A stretch of 64,000 nucleotides of DNA, taken from contig CM044957.1 of NCBI GenBank assembly GCA_024516035.1, positions 45,736,530-45,800,529 of the forward strand, written 5' to 3'. Origin of the DNA: Bactericera cockerelli (Eukaryota > Arthropoda > Insecta > Hemiptera > Triozidae). Numbering within the stretch: position 1 is the first letter of the stretch; every line of letters starts with the position of its first letter. The notes beneath the pieces were generated by a model. That model was not told the DNA's origin. It was given only the letters and a program-made list of their open reading frames with translations, and did not search any database. This document shows positions 46,801-49,299 of this stretch, piece after piece. The position numbers and the translations under genes are program-made.

Positions 46801-48993
46801 TTATCATAGAAGTGTAAGGAAACTTACTTGACGATTTTGAACATGAGGGAAAACAGTGCGCAGAAAATTTCCTGTGAGTCTTCCAGTTCAAAACACATGT
46901 TGAATGATTTCACGTATGCCAAATTCTCCAGCAAGTAAAAATAGCGCTTGAAAGCCGGGTCTTTGGGGTCTTTGAGTCCATTCAGTTGCTTGATAAGAAA
47001 CAGGAAGATCGTCTGCCAGAACAAAAGACGTATACAATCATTAAATGCATGATGCAGGATAAATATTTTTTCTAAAGATTTTTTTTTCTAGTTTATACTA
47101 ATAATACTCTTTGGTGAAAGGTAACCAACCAAGGTTAATGCTCAAATCATTTTCTACCAACCAACCCTCACAGTCTTTTGTTATGTGGTCAGAAACACAA
47201 ATATATAAGGAAAAATTCATGCATGGGGTGGGAATCAAACCAATGGTTCCATATGCTACCTGAATTACCAGACTAGCACCTTGACCACTTGAATATAAAT
47301 GAGATAATGCACAGTATAGTAAAGGAAAATATAAATAAAAAATCAGAATTGTAGAAGGGTAAACCAATTGGTTCTCTGGAAGTTCATAAGATACTTGATG
47401 ACTTTCAATAACCATTTTGATGACTTTCAATAACCATCTTTATTTTGATGGCAATTATTTTACAGAAAAAGGTTTTTCCTTAAACCAGGATGGCTTCCCA
47501 TCCTGTAACAGTTCTAATATTCCTTTATAAAAACCACCATTTCATCACTGGTTGCTGCTCAAATCAATGCAGTTTCTCATTTTCCCTATTAAGGTTTGAG
47601 TGGACTCCATATCTTCACAAGTACAGAGGCAAAAAATTCTAACCACTATCCATACAAATCAGTCAGTCAGTATATCAGTAAAAAAAGAAATTTTCTCACA
47701 CATTTTTCTTCATGAGGTGTGAGTGGATCCATGGATCCTAGACATCCAGGTACAGAACATAAAAATTCTACACTGATGGGGATCAAACCCAGGTCACCAT
47801 GCCTGTAAGCCCAATGTACTACCTCACTTGGCCATGGTGACTACCAACTATCCAATACTGTGAGGTACTAACTAAGTAAATAAACCTCAATCAAATTTAT
47901 GAAAAATACAAAAACAAATTATTTCAATATGTAGGTACATAAAAATTAATTTATGAACATCATAAATCAAACCAATTCTAAAACAGGAAATATTTTACCT
48001 TCACTTACCAAACTCAGTAGCTTGATCAATAATGTGGCAGACTTGTAATCTGGAGGTTGGTGGTTCAAGTCCTGGTTTATTTAATAGAGCAAGTTTTAAA
48101 AAAAGTTTGAGTAGTTATATCACAAAAGTGATAAACAAAAATATGATAACTTGATAACTAACTAATTTACCTTCACTTGTTCTGGGTCCTTGTACGGAGC
48201 TTCAGGAGCATACACACGTAGTACATCAGCAATGCAGCAGGCAATCAGCAGCTGGACGTCTTTGCTCTCGTGTGACAAGAAGTGATCGTCAGCAATGTGG
48301 AGGGCCAGGGGAATGTACTGCTGATACATGCCTTCATCCTGACCCATGCCTTGTAGAGTGTGCGCAAGGGTCTAAATGAAGAGGAATTAGAAATATTTTT
48401 TTTTTTTTCAAGTAATATTTTTGTTATAAAATTTATACAAAAAATTAAACTTTAGATGTACCTTGAATTTTCAATGAAATACATTTAATGTATCAAATAT
48501 TGGAGTTTATAGGATACTCTTGAGTTTTAAACTTATCATTGTGATGAACTTCAAACCCAGGATGACTATTTAAAGATGATATTCACTATAAGAATTCAAT
48601 CATCCTCAGTAGCTTGATTGGTGAGGTGGACTTGAAACAAAGGTTGGTGGTTTGAGTCTCATGTACGGTTAAAAATTTAGCAATAGAGTTTGAGTAATTG
48701 TGATTAACACAAATATATATGTATGATAACATTTTGATATACATTAGGATTTCCAACTTAGTATATCAGAGAATCCAATAAATATGTGCTCTCAAGGGAA
48801 CCCACTCATATTAATTTCACACCATGTTCTGAAATGTTCCTAAAAATGTGTGTGTAACTAACTTATTTGGTTGGTAATTAACTGCAGTTCAAGCTGCACT
48901 TACTTTTAATCTTCTGATTAGTTCATCAGAGCTCAAATCCTCATTGATAGGACGGCACCCTTGAGGGTAAACGATATCAGAACCTCCAGGCAT
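8604..48993 (-). CDS. Pds5: PDS5 cohesin-associated HEAT-repeat protein, complete gene of 21 coding exons
   Basis: PDS5 binds the cohesin ring on chromosomes and, with WAPL, sororin and ESCO acetyltransferases, controls cohesin release and sister chromatid cohesion; it acts in the nucleus. Exons were joined by splice sites and reading phase, giving about 1221 residues, near insect PDS5 length and shorter than the vertebrate proteins with their long tails. Landmarks: N-terminal [10 protein letters not shown] (residues 7-16); RVYAPEAPY (82-90), the conserved APDAP-like motif; [18 protein letters not shown] helix pair in exon 3; FVKERTLDK in exon 6; GTPKQAKQA in exon 11; [12 protein letters not shown] in exon 16; a basic tail ending KRRRVPSQT, a likely nuclear signal. 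Introns range from under 100 bp to over 5 kb and hold most of the window's repeats. One base is missing in exon 5. Confidence 0.93.
8757..9025. mobile_element. Foldback MITE-like element in Pds5 intron 20
   Basis: GCGTGTAGATTTAAGAAGTG near 8767 pairs with CACTTCTTAATTCTACACGC near 9000, and an inner pair CATCGCAAAGGAG / CTCCTTTGCGATA lies within. No obvious target duplication found. Confidence 0.5.
9400..9512 (-). mobile_element. SINE family K (tRNA-derived), fragment
   Basis: Reverse tRNA-like head: GATTTGAACCTGCAACCTCC followed by CTTAATCACTGAGCCATGG, and the body module AAAACTCGGTCAAAATTTTC. A second copy lies at 53680-53790. Confidence 0.65.
9537..9587 (-). CDS. Pds5: Pds5 coding exon 20
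   Basis: A 51-bp exon between a TTTGTTTCAG acceptor and a GTAAGTATA donor, phase 0 on both sides, reading [17 protein letters not shown] (residues 1186-1202). It lies in the variable C-terminal tail, so support comes from the two strong splice sites and matching phase, not homology. Confidence 0.6.
9600..10029. other. Pds5 intron 19, MITE-like remnants
   Basis: Around 9735-9850 lies a degenerate match to MITE family L (GCTCCACTGAGGTATTAAAA and TCTATTAATTTCACCCTTAG). No coding sequence seen. Confidence 0.4.
10030..10265 (-). mobile_element. SINE family F (reverse)
   Basis: Reverse orientation with the B-box complement GGGGATCGAACTCGG and body module TTTGCTGGGAATCGCACCAG. It ends only about 12 bp from the exon 19 donor at 10276. 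Confidence 0.75.
10277..10393 (-). CDS. Pds5: Pds5 coding exon 19
   Basis: 117 bp (39 codons, residues 1147-1185), acceptor TTCTCTTAG and donor GTGAGT, phase 0. Reads [20 protein letters not shown] onward, a basic tail typical of PDS5 C-termini. The first 22 bp and the acceptor are reiterated in the upstream intron. Confidence 0.8.
10394..12613 (-). repeat. 59-bp satellite built from the exon 19 acceptor, about 38 units including the real one
   Basis: Each unit holds the first 22 bp of exon 19 (GCTCAGACCTTTCTTGGTGT on +), the acceptor AG and 37 bp of AT-rich intron. Units start at 10372, 10431 and so on to about 12555, spacing 59. Every unit I read keeps the acceptor AG. Variant units recur 649 bp apart, exactly 11 units, showing a higher-order repeat. 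Confidence 0.95.
12614..12815. other. Intronic spacer
   Basis: Unique-looking sequence with TATTATTATTATTATATCAC and GTGGGTAGCGCAGAATCATA, a module also seen near 38400 and 45905, so probably another dispersed repeat. Confidence 0.4.
12816..13012 (-). mobile_element. SINE family C (reverse)
   Basis: Ends in the head complement TCACTCGGCCACGGTGA; body CACGAGGTATGAGTGGACCC is well preserved. Confidence 0.8.
13057..13155 (+). mobile_element. SINE family C, truncated
   Basis: Head AGTCACCGTGGCCGAGTGGG and a shortened B-box region; cut off after the CGTTCGGGGTC module. Lies inverted to the copy just before it. Confidence 0.75.
13483..13659 (-). CDS. Pds5: Pds5 coding exon 18
   Basis: 177 bp (residues 1088-1146), phase 0 on both sides. 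Reads [17 protein letters not shown], then an [10 protein letters not shown] segment matching the region of animal PDS5 that follows the last HEAT repeats. No exon-edge copies noticed around it. Confidence 0.9.
13660..14040. other. Pds5 intron 17, proximal part
   Basis: No feature recognised apart from a few bases like TTATTATCTGACCTGGT shared with 9976. Confidence 0.4.
14041..14276 (-). mobile_element. Retroelement family H (poly(A) type), reverse
   Basis: On - it starts GGTTGAAAGTTGG..., carries GAAGAGATCGCCAAAGGCAA and CCCCGCCCTTTAGTTAGGAC, then an A/T-rich body ending with an AATAAAGTG-type signal. It looks like the 3' end of a polyadenylated retroelement; about seven copies occur here. 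Confidence 0.65.
14298..15295 (-). repeat. Copies of the exon 17 3' edge with donor, two with (TTC/TCC)n expansions
   Basis: The ~30-85 bp preceding the exon 17 donor, with GTGAGT retained, recurs at about 14305, 14610, 14665, 14905, 14952 and 15263. In two longer copies (14305-14590 and 14952-15250) the exon stretch encoding SFSS has expanded into about 130 bp of TTC/TCC-type triplets. The two large units also share about 100 bp of downstream intron. Confidence 0.9.
14715..14890 (-). mobile_element. Retroelement family H, reverse
   Basis: Poly(T) at the + left end, then an AAGCTTTATTAGG block and GGGCGGGGTTATTGCCTGTG. It is inserted between exon 17 donor copies. Confidence 0.65.
15440..15714 (-). 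CDS. Pds5: Pds5 coding exon 17
   Basis: 275 bp (residues 996-1087), joined to exon 16 by a split Leu codon and ending phase 0 at GTGAGT. Contains [30 protein letters not shown] and [12 protein letters not shown], aligning with the PDS5 segment human LWFMLEVLM...AQSPDESKTNE. Both edges are massively duplicated in the flanking introns. Confidence 0.93.
15870..17372 (-). repeat. Copies of the exon 17 5' edge with acceptor, including a 95-bp array
   Basis: Short copies (near 15885 and 16400), medium copies (15945-16010) and a ~110-bp copy (16688-16798) are followed by six or more 95-bp units (about 16810-17372) that each hold ~50 bp of exon, the acceptor and the flank GTTGAACATGTTGGGTGGAA. Alternate units carry GGAG or GGGG before the acceptor, so a 190-bp dimer is the real period. 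More short copies lie at 17673-17690 and 17757-17785. Confidence 0.93.
16145..16345 (-). mobile_element. Retroelement family H, reverse, longer copy
   Basis: Poly(T), an AAGCTTTATTACGAGGAC block, an A-rich body and the GGGCGGGGTTATTGCCTGTG module. On - it ends CTAATAAAGCTT-type then poly(A), as a retroposed transcript would. Confidence 0.65.
17400..17660. other. Unique-looking intronic spacer
   Basis: No element recognised; ends in a poly(A) run at 17625-17643. Confidence 0.4.
17975..18236 (+). mobile_element. SINE-like family G
   Basis: Full-length copy beginning TGTTGTTGTTGTTGTAGCC and ending CTGTTTAACGTCCCCCA. Confidence 0.8.
18280..18897. mobile_element. hAT-type non-autonomous DNA transposon with 8-bp target duplication
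   Basis: Ends are TAGTGATGTAC and GTACATCACTG, inverted with one mismatch, flanked by GTCACATC on both sides (18272-18279 and 18898-18905). An 8-bp duplication and CAGTGATG-like termini are hAT hallmarks. The 618-bp interior is AT-rich, has repeated GGGTAAATACCC blocks and no transposase. It lies about 60 bp from the exon 16 donor. Confidence 0.8.
18959..19181 (-). CDS. Pds5: Pds5 coding exon 16
   Basis: 223 bp (residues 922-996). Reads [20 protein letters not shown] and [19 protein letters not shown], aligning with human PDS5 VRQIFAQKLHKAL...LPLEYMAIFAL. GC-rich compared with its flanks. Donor GTGAGT leaves one base of a split Leu codon. Confidence 0.95.
19268..19295 (-). repeat. Short copy of the exon 16 acceptor edge
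   Basis: TCCTGTGGAATTACCGAA at the exon 16 acceptor (19180) recurs at 19271, with the acceptor AG preserved. A SINE A-like fragment (GTTTTCGCGCTAGTCTGGTA) lies between the two. Confidence 0.7.
19885..20092 (+). mobile_element. SINE family A, 5' altered
   Basis: From GCGCTAGTCTGGTAATCCAG through the B box to CCACTAAAGAGTATTATT; the usual head is replaced by CTTTATTGATCGTTTTC, as also at 19230. Confidence 0.7.
20187..20330 (+). mobile_element. SINE family B (tRNA-derived)
   Basis: Head GACCTCAGTAGTTTGATTGA, then AAGGCGGCGGACTTGTAACC and the B-box region GGTGGTTCAAG; body module GAGTAGTTGTGATTAA. About ten copies lie in the window, all on the + strand. Confidence 0.8.
20858..20981 (-). CDS. 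Pds5: Pds5 coding exon 15
   Basis: 124 bp (residues 880-921). Reads [20 protein letters not shown] and [14 protein letters not shown], matching the human segment RLRLAAGSAIMKL...TPEQFQLCALVI. The split Ser codon joins exon 14. Confidence 0.95.
21129..21205 (+). mobile_element. SINE family B, truncated
   Basis: Head and degenerate B box only; cut after GATTCGAGCCCC. Confidence 0.7.
21254..21405 (+). mobile_element. SINE family B
   Basis: Near full-length with the GTGATATCACGACAGTGATT tail module. Confidence 0.8.
21530..21815 (+). mobile_element. SINE family E (tRNA-Gly-like head)
   Basis: AATAGCTCAGTGATTAAGTA, an anticodon-arm-like CGCTTGCCATGCGG (GCC) and B box GGGTTCGAACCCCC give an almost complete tRNA fold, followed by a 200-bp body ending CTACGAAATAAAAAAGGCTG. 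Treated as a SINE because the second copy at 44907 shares the whole body. Confidence 0.75.
21887..22020 (-). CDS. Pds5: Pds5 coding exon 14
   Basis: 134 bp (residues 836-880). Reads [20 protein letters not shown] and [17 protein letters not shown]; human counterpart AIKLLVRWLLGMK...LLSAMLVSEGDL. Donor GTAAACG. Confidence 0.95.
22022..23073. other. Pds5 intron 13, AT-rich
   Basis: Contains a short duplicate (CGTGTATATGACTGTAAATAGAC twice near 22310-22350, given here as spaced copies) and a piece of family F (CCTACTTGGGGTCGGTATTG near 22530). Nothing coding. Confidence 0.45.
23074..23172 (-). CDS. Pds5: Pds5 coding exon 13
   Basis: 99 bp (residues 803-835), phase 0 both ends. Reads [20 protein letters not shown]; human counterpart FIVKDLLMNDR. 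Donor GTGAGC. Confidence 0.93.
23439..23564 (-). CDS. Pds5: Pds5 coding exon 12
   Basis: 126 bp (residues 761-802), phase 0. Reads [20 protein letters not shown] then GHIAYNMP, matching human PLVSLGHISMLAP. Its first 59 bp and acceptor are tandemly repeated upstream. Confidence 0.94.
23506..24035 (-). repeat. 151-bp tandem repeat carrying the exon 12 acceptor edge, four units
   Basis: AGAGCTATGATGGCAG starts at 23506, 23657 and 23808, with a variant at 23959: three intervals of exactly 151 bp. Units 1-3 each hold the first 59 bp of exon 12, the acceptor and ~92 bp of intron. Unit 4 has lost most of the exon part. The exon copies are nearly identical, so the event is recent or homogenised. 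Confidence 0.95.
24125..24312 (-). mobile_element. SINE family D (reverse)
   Basis: Reverse body (ACTGCCCGATTAAGACTTAA, TATTATGTGGTAAAAATCCC) and head complement GGGTTTCGAACCCGCAACC. Confidence 0.75.
24713..24905 (-). mobile_element. SINE family D (reverse)
   Basis: More complete copy ending with the head complement CCGCCTTTACCACTGAGC. Confidence 0.8.
25237..25433 (-). CDS. Pds5: Pds5 coding exon 11
   Basis: 197 bp (residues 695-760). Contains [20 protein letters not shown], closely matching human [20 protein letters not shown]. Acceptor TCTTACAG, donor GTGAGTTTT. Confidence 0.95.
25840..26045 (+). mobile_element. SINE family A
   Basis: Near full-length: GCATTGGTAGTCAAGTGGTT through CCACTAAAGAGTGCTATTAT. 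Confidence 0.8.
26334..26480 (+). mobile_element. SINE family B
   Basis: Complete head and tail modules; TTGTTGTTATTAG-type repeats flank it on the left. Confidence 0.8.
26595..26880 (+). mobile_element. Retroelement family H, tandem pair
   Basis: GGGTTGGGTGGAAGAGA at 26603 and again at 26691; the second copy continues to CTAATAAAGAGTTTC, its 3' end. It abuts the exon 10 donor array directly. Confidence 0.7.
26882..30526 (-). repeat. ~31-bp satellite built from the exon 10 donor, over 100 units, 3.6 kb
   Basis: The unit CTTACCCAGAGGCTTGTATT plus ATTAACTGATT holds the last ~14 bp of exon 10, the donor GTAAGA and ~17 bp of intron; a longer variant contains an extra CCAGAGG. Two longer exon-edge copies are embedded at 26882-26950 and about 27800-27865. 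The left part (27-29.4 kb) is rich in single-base indels, the right part is regular. Confidence 0.96.
30527..30782 (-). CDS. Pds5: Pds5 coding exon 10
   Basis: 256 bp (residues 610-695). Reads [20 protein letters not shown] and [20 protein letters not shown], matching human AISALVKLMNKS...SGLELLKVLSFTHPTSFHS. GC-rich. Both edges are duplicated in adjoining introns. Confidence 0.94.
30785..31450 (-). repeat. Expansion of the exon 10 acceptor flank
   Basis: GGGATGGAGACGTTT followed by A- or T-runs is repeated about 25 times with variable homopolymer length, seeded from the GATGGAGACG immediately upstream of the exon 10 acceptor. Confidence 0.92.
31440..31555 (+). mobile_element. Retroelement family H, 3' fragment
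   Basis: GTAGGACATTATTGTTATTT through CCTAATAAAGCTTTAAAAA; lacks the 5' module. Confidence 0.6.
31655..32330 (-). repeat. Four extra copies of the exon 10 5' edge with acceptor
   Basis: A 135-bp copy (about 31656-31790) is followed by ~45-bp copies near 31880-31928, 32018-32070 and 32268-32322. Each keeps the acceptor AG. Between them a GGGTGGCGTCATCGTGAA module repeats about ten times; that module also occurs at 23370 and 61838. Confidence 0.93.
32488..32570 (+). repeat. Left member of an ~80-bp direct repeat flanking a foldback element
   Basis: Runs from AATAAAAATGGTACCTG to AATAAATGAACATAATAC and recurs with a few changes at 34240-34321, immediately beyond the other end of the foldback. 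Confidence 0.85.
32577..34230. mobile_element. Foldback element, 1.65 kb, arms of about 800 bp
   Basis: The left half (from CAGGGTGTCCCACC) is the inverted copy of the right half (to GGTGGGACACCCTG), with a loop near 33375-33415. ACAGGGTGG recurs inside each arm. TATA flanks both ends (32573-32576 and 34231-34234), so a TA or TATA target duplication is likely. No transposase is seen. As part of Pds5 intron 9 it would fold into a long double-stranded RNA. Confidence 0.9.
34240..34321 (+). repeat. Right member of the ~80-bp direct repeat
   Basis: Starts AATAAAAATGGTAACTG and ends AATAAATGAACATAATACT; roughly 90% like the left member by eye. Confidence 0.85.
34325..34400 (-). mobile_element. 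SINE family F fragment
   Basis: CCCTCCATTCACTGGGAATT and CACCGATCCTGGGTAGGGCC modules, reverse. Confidence 0.6.
34751..35925 (-). mobile_element. TRIM: miniature LTR retrotransposon, 1175 bp
   Basis: Two 402-bp direct repeats (34751-35152 and 35524-35925) that start TG and end CA differ at one position that I can see (A/G in GACGTC[A/G]AGAG). The 371-bp interior cannot encode gag-pol. A 4-bp target duplication ATAA lies at 34747-34750 and 35926-35929. Orientation is -: on that strand each LTR has TATATAAA followed about 30 bases later by TCAGT, an arthropod initiator, and a purine tract GGGGAGG directly precedes the downstream LTR. Confidence 0.9.
36042..36202 (-). CDS. Pds5: Pds5 coding exon 9
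   Basis: 161 bp (residues 556-609). Reads [20 protein letters not shown] then IVLRKLGNP and [14 protein letters not shown], matching human [25 protein letters not shown]. Donor GTATTT lies in a T-rich context. Confidence 0.94.
36205..36547 (-). repeat. 44-bp tandem repeat abutting the exon 9 acceptor, about eight copies
   Basis: GAAGTATACAGGGTCATTGT followed by TTAGAAGTGAGTCACTCGCA repeats from 3 bp upstream of exon 9. The units contain intron only, without the acceptor AG, unlike other arrays in this gene. Confidence 0.93.
36568..36642 (+). mobile_element. SINE family B, head only
   Basis: GACCTCAGTAGCTGTATCGA to GATTCAAGTCCTGG. Confidence 0.7.
36660..36865 (-). mobile_element. SINE family A (reverse)
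   Basis: Full-length: starts with the ACTTTTTGGTGGAAGGTAAT tail and ends ACTTGACTACCAGTGCAC. Confidence 0.8.
37025..37358. repeat. CA microsatellite, about 330 bp
   Basis: (AC)n interrupted by CCAC variants. The long frames it opens on both strands are low-complexity artefacts. Confidence 0.95.
37358..37965 (+). mobile_element. Retroelement 3' end with ~190-bp internal repeat
   Basis: AAAAATGTCATTTAGGT, GGCGTAGCTCAAGAA and AAATTTCG modules repeat two to three times at ~190-bp spacing, followed by (ACAT)n and CTTTCTTTTATAGATATAGA, a typical 3' terminus of arthropod non-LTR elements. The CA tract may be its 5' boundary. Confidence 0.55.
37998..38173 (-). CDS. Pds5: Pds5 coding exon 8
   Basis: 176 bp (residues 497-556). 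Reads [19 protein letters not shown] and [19 protein letters not shown], matching human VRELLDLHKQPT...AKNLPDPGKAQDFVKKFN. Donor GTAAATA. Confidence 0.95.
38313..38357 (-). repeat. Copy of the exon 8 acceptor edge
   Basis: TCAGTCCAATCTCTCACCGC and CTAACTCTGAAATAATAA repeat the first ~33 bp of exon 8 with its acceptor, about 175 bp upstream of the real one. Confidence 0.9.
38525..38722 (-). mobile_element. SINE family D (reverse)
   Basis: GCCTTATTTATAGTGCCCGA to CCACTGAGATACCGGGACA, near full-length. Confidence 0.8.
38978..39141 (-). pseudogene. Truncated copy of Pds5 exon 7 (3' 158 bp plus donor)
   Basis: Matches 39189-39346 base for base except four positions, all synonymous in the PDS5 frame (Glu GAA/GAG, Lys AAG/AAA twice, Arg CGG/AGG). 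It keeps the GTAAG donor but has no in-frame acceptor, and an in-frame TAA lies just upstream. It lies in intron 7. Confidence 0.93.
39189..39487 (-). CDS. Pds5: Pds5 coding exon 7
   Basis: 299 bp (residues 398-497). Reads [19 protein letters not shown] and [20 protein letters not shown], matching human WRVRKEAMMGLAQLYKKY...[22 protein letters not shown]. Donor GTAAGT after two bases of a Val codon. Confidence 0.96.
40011..40325. mobile_element. Foldback MITE, about 310 bp
   Basis: Terminal ATAATATGAGAC / GTCTCATATTAT and inner arms such as TTAAAAGCTTGACTTGTCTA pairing with TAGACAAGTCAAGCTTTTAA. No coding capacity. Confidence 0.8.
40370..40490 (-). mobile_element. SINE family A fragment (reverse)
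   Basis: TTTAGTGGAAGGTAACCCAC to AATTAATGAGGAAAAAT; the tRNA-like part is replaced by an adjoining family D copy. Confidence 0.7.
40495..40692 (+). mobile_element. SINE family D
   Basis: Head CCGGTAGCTCAGTGGTAAAG, B box GTGGGTTCGAAACCC, body and GGGCAGTCTAAATGAGGCG end; gives the forward reference for this family. Confidence 0.8.
40703..40726 (-). repeat. Short copy of the exon 6 donor edge
   Basis: TACCTTCTTGTCTAGGGTT mirrors the exon 6 end at 40775, with GTAAT in place of the functional GTCAG donor. The copied donor is closer to consensus than the real one. Confidence 0.65.
40777..41023 (-). CDS. Pds5: Pds5 coding exon 6
   Basis: 247 bp (residues 315-397). Reads [39 protein letters not shown] and [10 protein letters not shown], matching human [26 protein letters not shown]. 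The donor is GTCAGC, weaker than the others. Confidence 0.95.
41515..41557 (+). mobile_element. SINE family B, head fragment
   Basis: GACCTCAGTAGTTTAATGGA and AAGGC, then broken. Confidence 0.55.
41575..41766 (-). mobile_element. SINE family A (reverse)
   Basis: Ends CCACTTGACTACATTACCTG: its head runs directly into the first exon 5 edge copy. Confidence 0.75.
41766..43500 (-). repeat. Twelve copies of the exon 5 donor edge in a TTACACG-rich array
   Basis: Each copy has about 66 bp of exon 5 end plus a GTAAT donor, always joined at the same point to GTTTTTGTTACATG-like filler ACGTTACATGTTAC. Six units between about 42741 and 43330 are spaced exactly 114 bp. Because 114 is 38 codons, frames over 400 codons open on the + strand; these are shadows. 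Confidence 0.95.
43509..43767 (-). CDS. Pds5: Pds5 coding exon 5, with a 1-base frameshift
   Basis: Starts [20 protein letters not shown] and ends SFLGR into exon 6; human counterpart FFNQVLVLGR...SVMPQLEFKLKS...FLGRFNDI. After YELYKMC the run TGCCCGAAATC needs one more C to read C-P-E-I; without it the frame is lost. Downstream codons resume the PDS5 sequence ([16 protein letters not shown]) only in the shifted frame. A missing base at 43670-43672, in a C homopolymer, is most likely a sequencing error. With it restored the exon is 260 bp and every downstream phase fits. Confidence 0.93.
43800..43895 (+). mobile_element. Retroelement family H, 5' module
   Basis: GGGCTGGGTGGAAGAGATTG to CCCCGCCCTTTAGTTAGGAC followed by a 30-base T run. 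Confidence 0.65.
43939..44664. mobile_element. Second foldback element, 726 bp
   Basis: CAGGGTGGGCCAAAAGTCTG at the left is inverted at the right end, CAGACTTTTGCCCCACCCTG. TATA flanks both ends, as for the 32.6-kb foldback, so they probably share a mobilising transposase. Inner arms contain GGCCGGTA/TACCGGCC blocks. Confidence 0.88.
44732..44848. repeat. Hairpin with ~50-bp arms and a 9-bp loop
   Basis: Arms 44732-44783 and 44793-44848 are inverted copies apart from a 4-bp gap; the loop reads CACCTGTTT. On - the loop region spells AAACAGGTGAGTG, a perfect splice donor consensus. Confidence 0.85.
44905..45180 (+). mobile_element. SINE family E (tRNA-Gly-like head)
   Basis: GCACGAATAGCTCAGTGGTT, GCC anticodon-like loop, and B box GTGTTCGAATCCC; body to TCATGTCTACGAAGAAAAAA. 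A partial tail repeats at 45205-45245. Confidence 0.75.
45277..45418 (-). repeat. Four copies of the exon 4 donor edge, ~33-bp period
   Basis: AACTTACATTCTGGATATAC plus GGCTCTAGTTTTC repeats at about 45276, 45308, 45341 and 45373 before the true exon end at 45419. Each keeps GTAAGTT and ~24 bp of exon; the first is degenerate. Confidence 0.94.
45419..45626 (-). CDS. Pds5: Pds5 coding exon 4
   Basis: 208 bp (residues 159-228). Reads [19 protein letters not shown] and [17 protein letters not shown], matching human [20 protein letters not shown]...TQELLDSILINLIP. Ends phase 0 at GTAAGT. Confidence 0.95.
45677..45850 (+). mobile_element. SINE family C
   Basis: GTCACTATGGCAGAGTGAGT head and full body to AACGACCAGTGGCAG. 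Confidence 0.78.
46030..46475 (-). mobile_element. SINE family C (reverse), split by a family G insertion
   Basis: The family C sequence breaks at AGTACAGAGC (46139-46148) and resumes at the same 10 bases (46421-46430), the target duplication of the inserted element. Confidence 0.85.
46149..46420 (-). mobile_element. SINE-like family G (reverse), nested in a family C copy
   Basis: Full-length, with (CAA)n at its + right end corresponding to the TTG-rich end of forward copies. The 10-bp flanking duplication defines the element ends precisely and indicates target-primed insertion. Confidence 0.88.
46828..47012 (-). CDS. Pds5: Pds5 coding exon 3
   Basis: 185 bp (residues 98-159). Reads [20 protein letters not shown] and [20 protein letters not shown], very close to human [43 protein letters not shown]. 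Confidence 0.97.
47098..47300 (-). mobile_element. SINE family A (reverse), diverged
   Basis: AATACTCTTTGGTGAAAGGT to CCTTGACCACTTGAATATAA. Confidence 0.72.
47565..47850 (-). mobile_element. SINE family C remnants (reverse), two pieces
   Basis: GGTTTGAGTGGACTCCATAT near 47605, and TCATGAGGTGTGAGTGGATC to CACTTGGCCATGGTGACTAC near 47710-47845. Confidence 0.65.
48005..48155 (+). mobile_element. SINE family B
   Basis: AACTCAGTAGCTTGATCAAT, B box GGTGGTTCAAGTCC, ending about 15 bp from the exon 2 donor. Confidence 0.75.
48171..48371 (-). CDS. Pds5: Pds5 coding exon 2
   Basis: 201 bp (residues 31-97), phase 0 both ends. Carries [20 protein letters not shown] and [14 protein letters not shown], the conserved APDAP-like segment; human YLPLALHLASEFFL...IYAPEAPY. 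Confidence 0.97.
48600..48740 (+). mobile_element. SINE family B, diverged
   Basis: CCTCAGTAGCTTGATTGGTG and GGTTGGTGGTTTGAGTC with a shortened middle. Confidence 0.65.
48904..48993 (-). CDS. Pds5: Pds5 first coding exon
   Basis: The ATG at 48993-48991 immediately follows a GTTTCAG acceptor, so at least one 5' exon lies upstream. 30 codons: [16 protein letters not shown] then DELIRRLK, the conserved PDS5 N-terminus (human IAYPPGVKEI...DEMIKRLK). Donor GTAAGTGC, phase 0. Confidence 0.93.
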
Positions 48994-49156
48994 CTGAAAC
49001 AAATTGGATAAACCTGATGTTAAAAAACAAATCAACATTTACATTAAAATTATGATTTACAGTTGAACTGTGCCTTACATTTTCACAACTTTTTTACTAG
49101 TCCAAAGAAGAACAAATAATCATCACAAAAAGTATTTTATATTTTTTTGAACTTAC

Positions 49157-49298
49157 AGAAATTCGGCTCACATGGGGTAAGAAGTTAGTGTACTTTCTTT
49201 GTCTTGTGATAAGATTGCTATACAAAGCCAACAGGGACAGAAAAAAGATTTGCAGAGAATCTTTGTCCTCTATCTGCAGAGACTCTATAATATAGATT
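49157..49298 (-). CDS. Possible coding exon just upstream of Pds5 exon 1
   Basis: 142 bp between an ATTTTAG acceptor and a GTAAGTTC donor, open for 47 codons (contains SLQIEDKDSLQIFFLSLLAL). Its end phase is 0, so it would read straight into the Pds5 ATG. It could be an N-terminal extension, a 5' untranslated exon that happens to be open, or an exon of another gene. Not recognised. Confidence 0.3.
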
Positions 49299-49299
49299 C

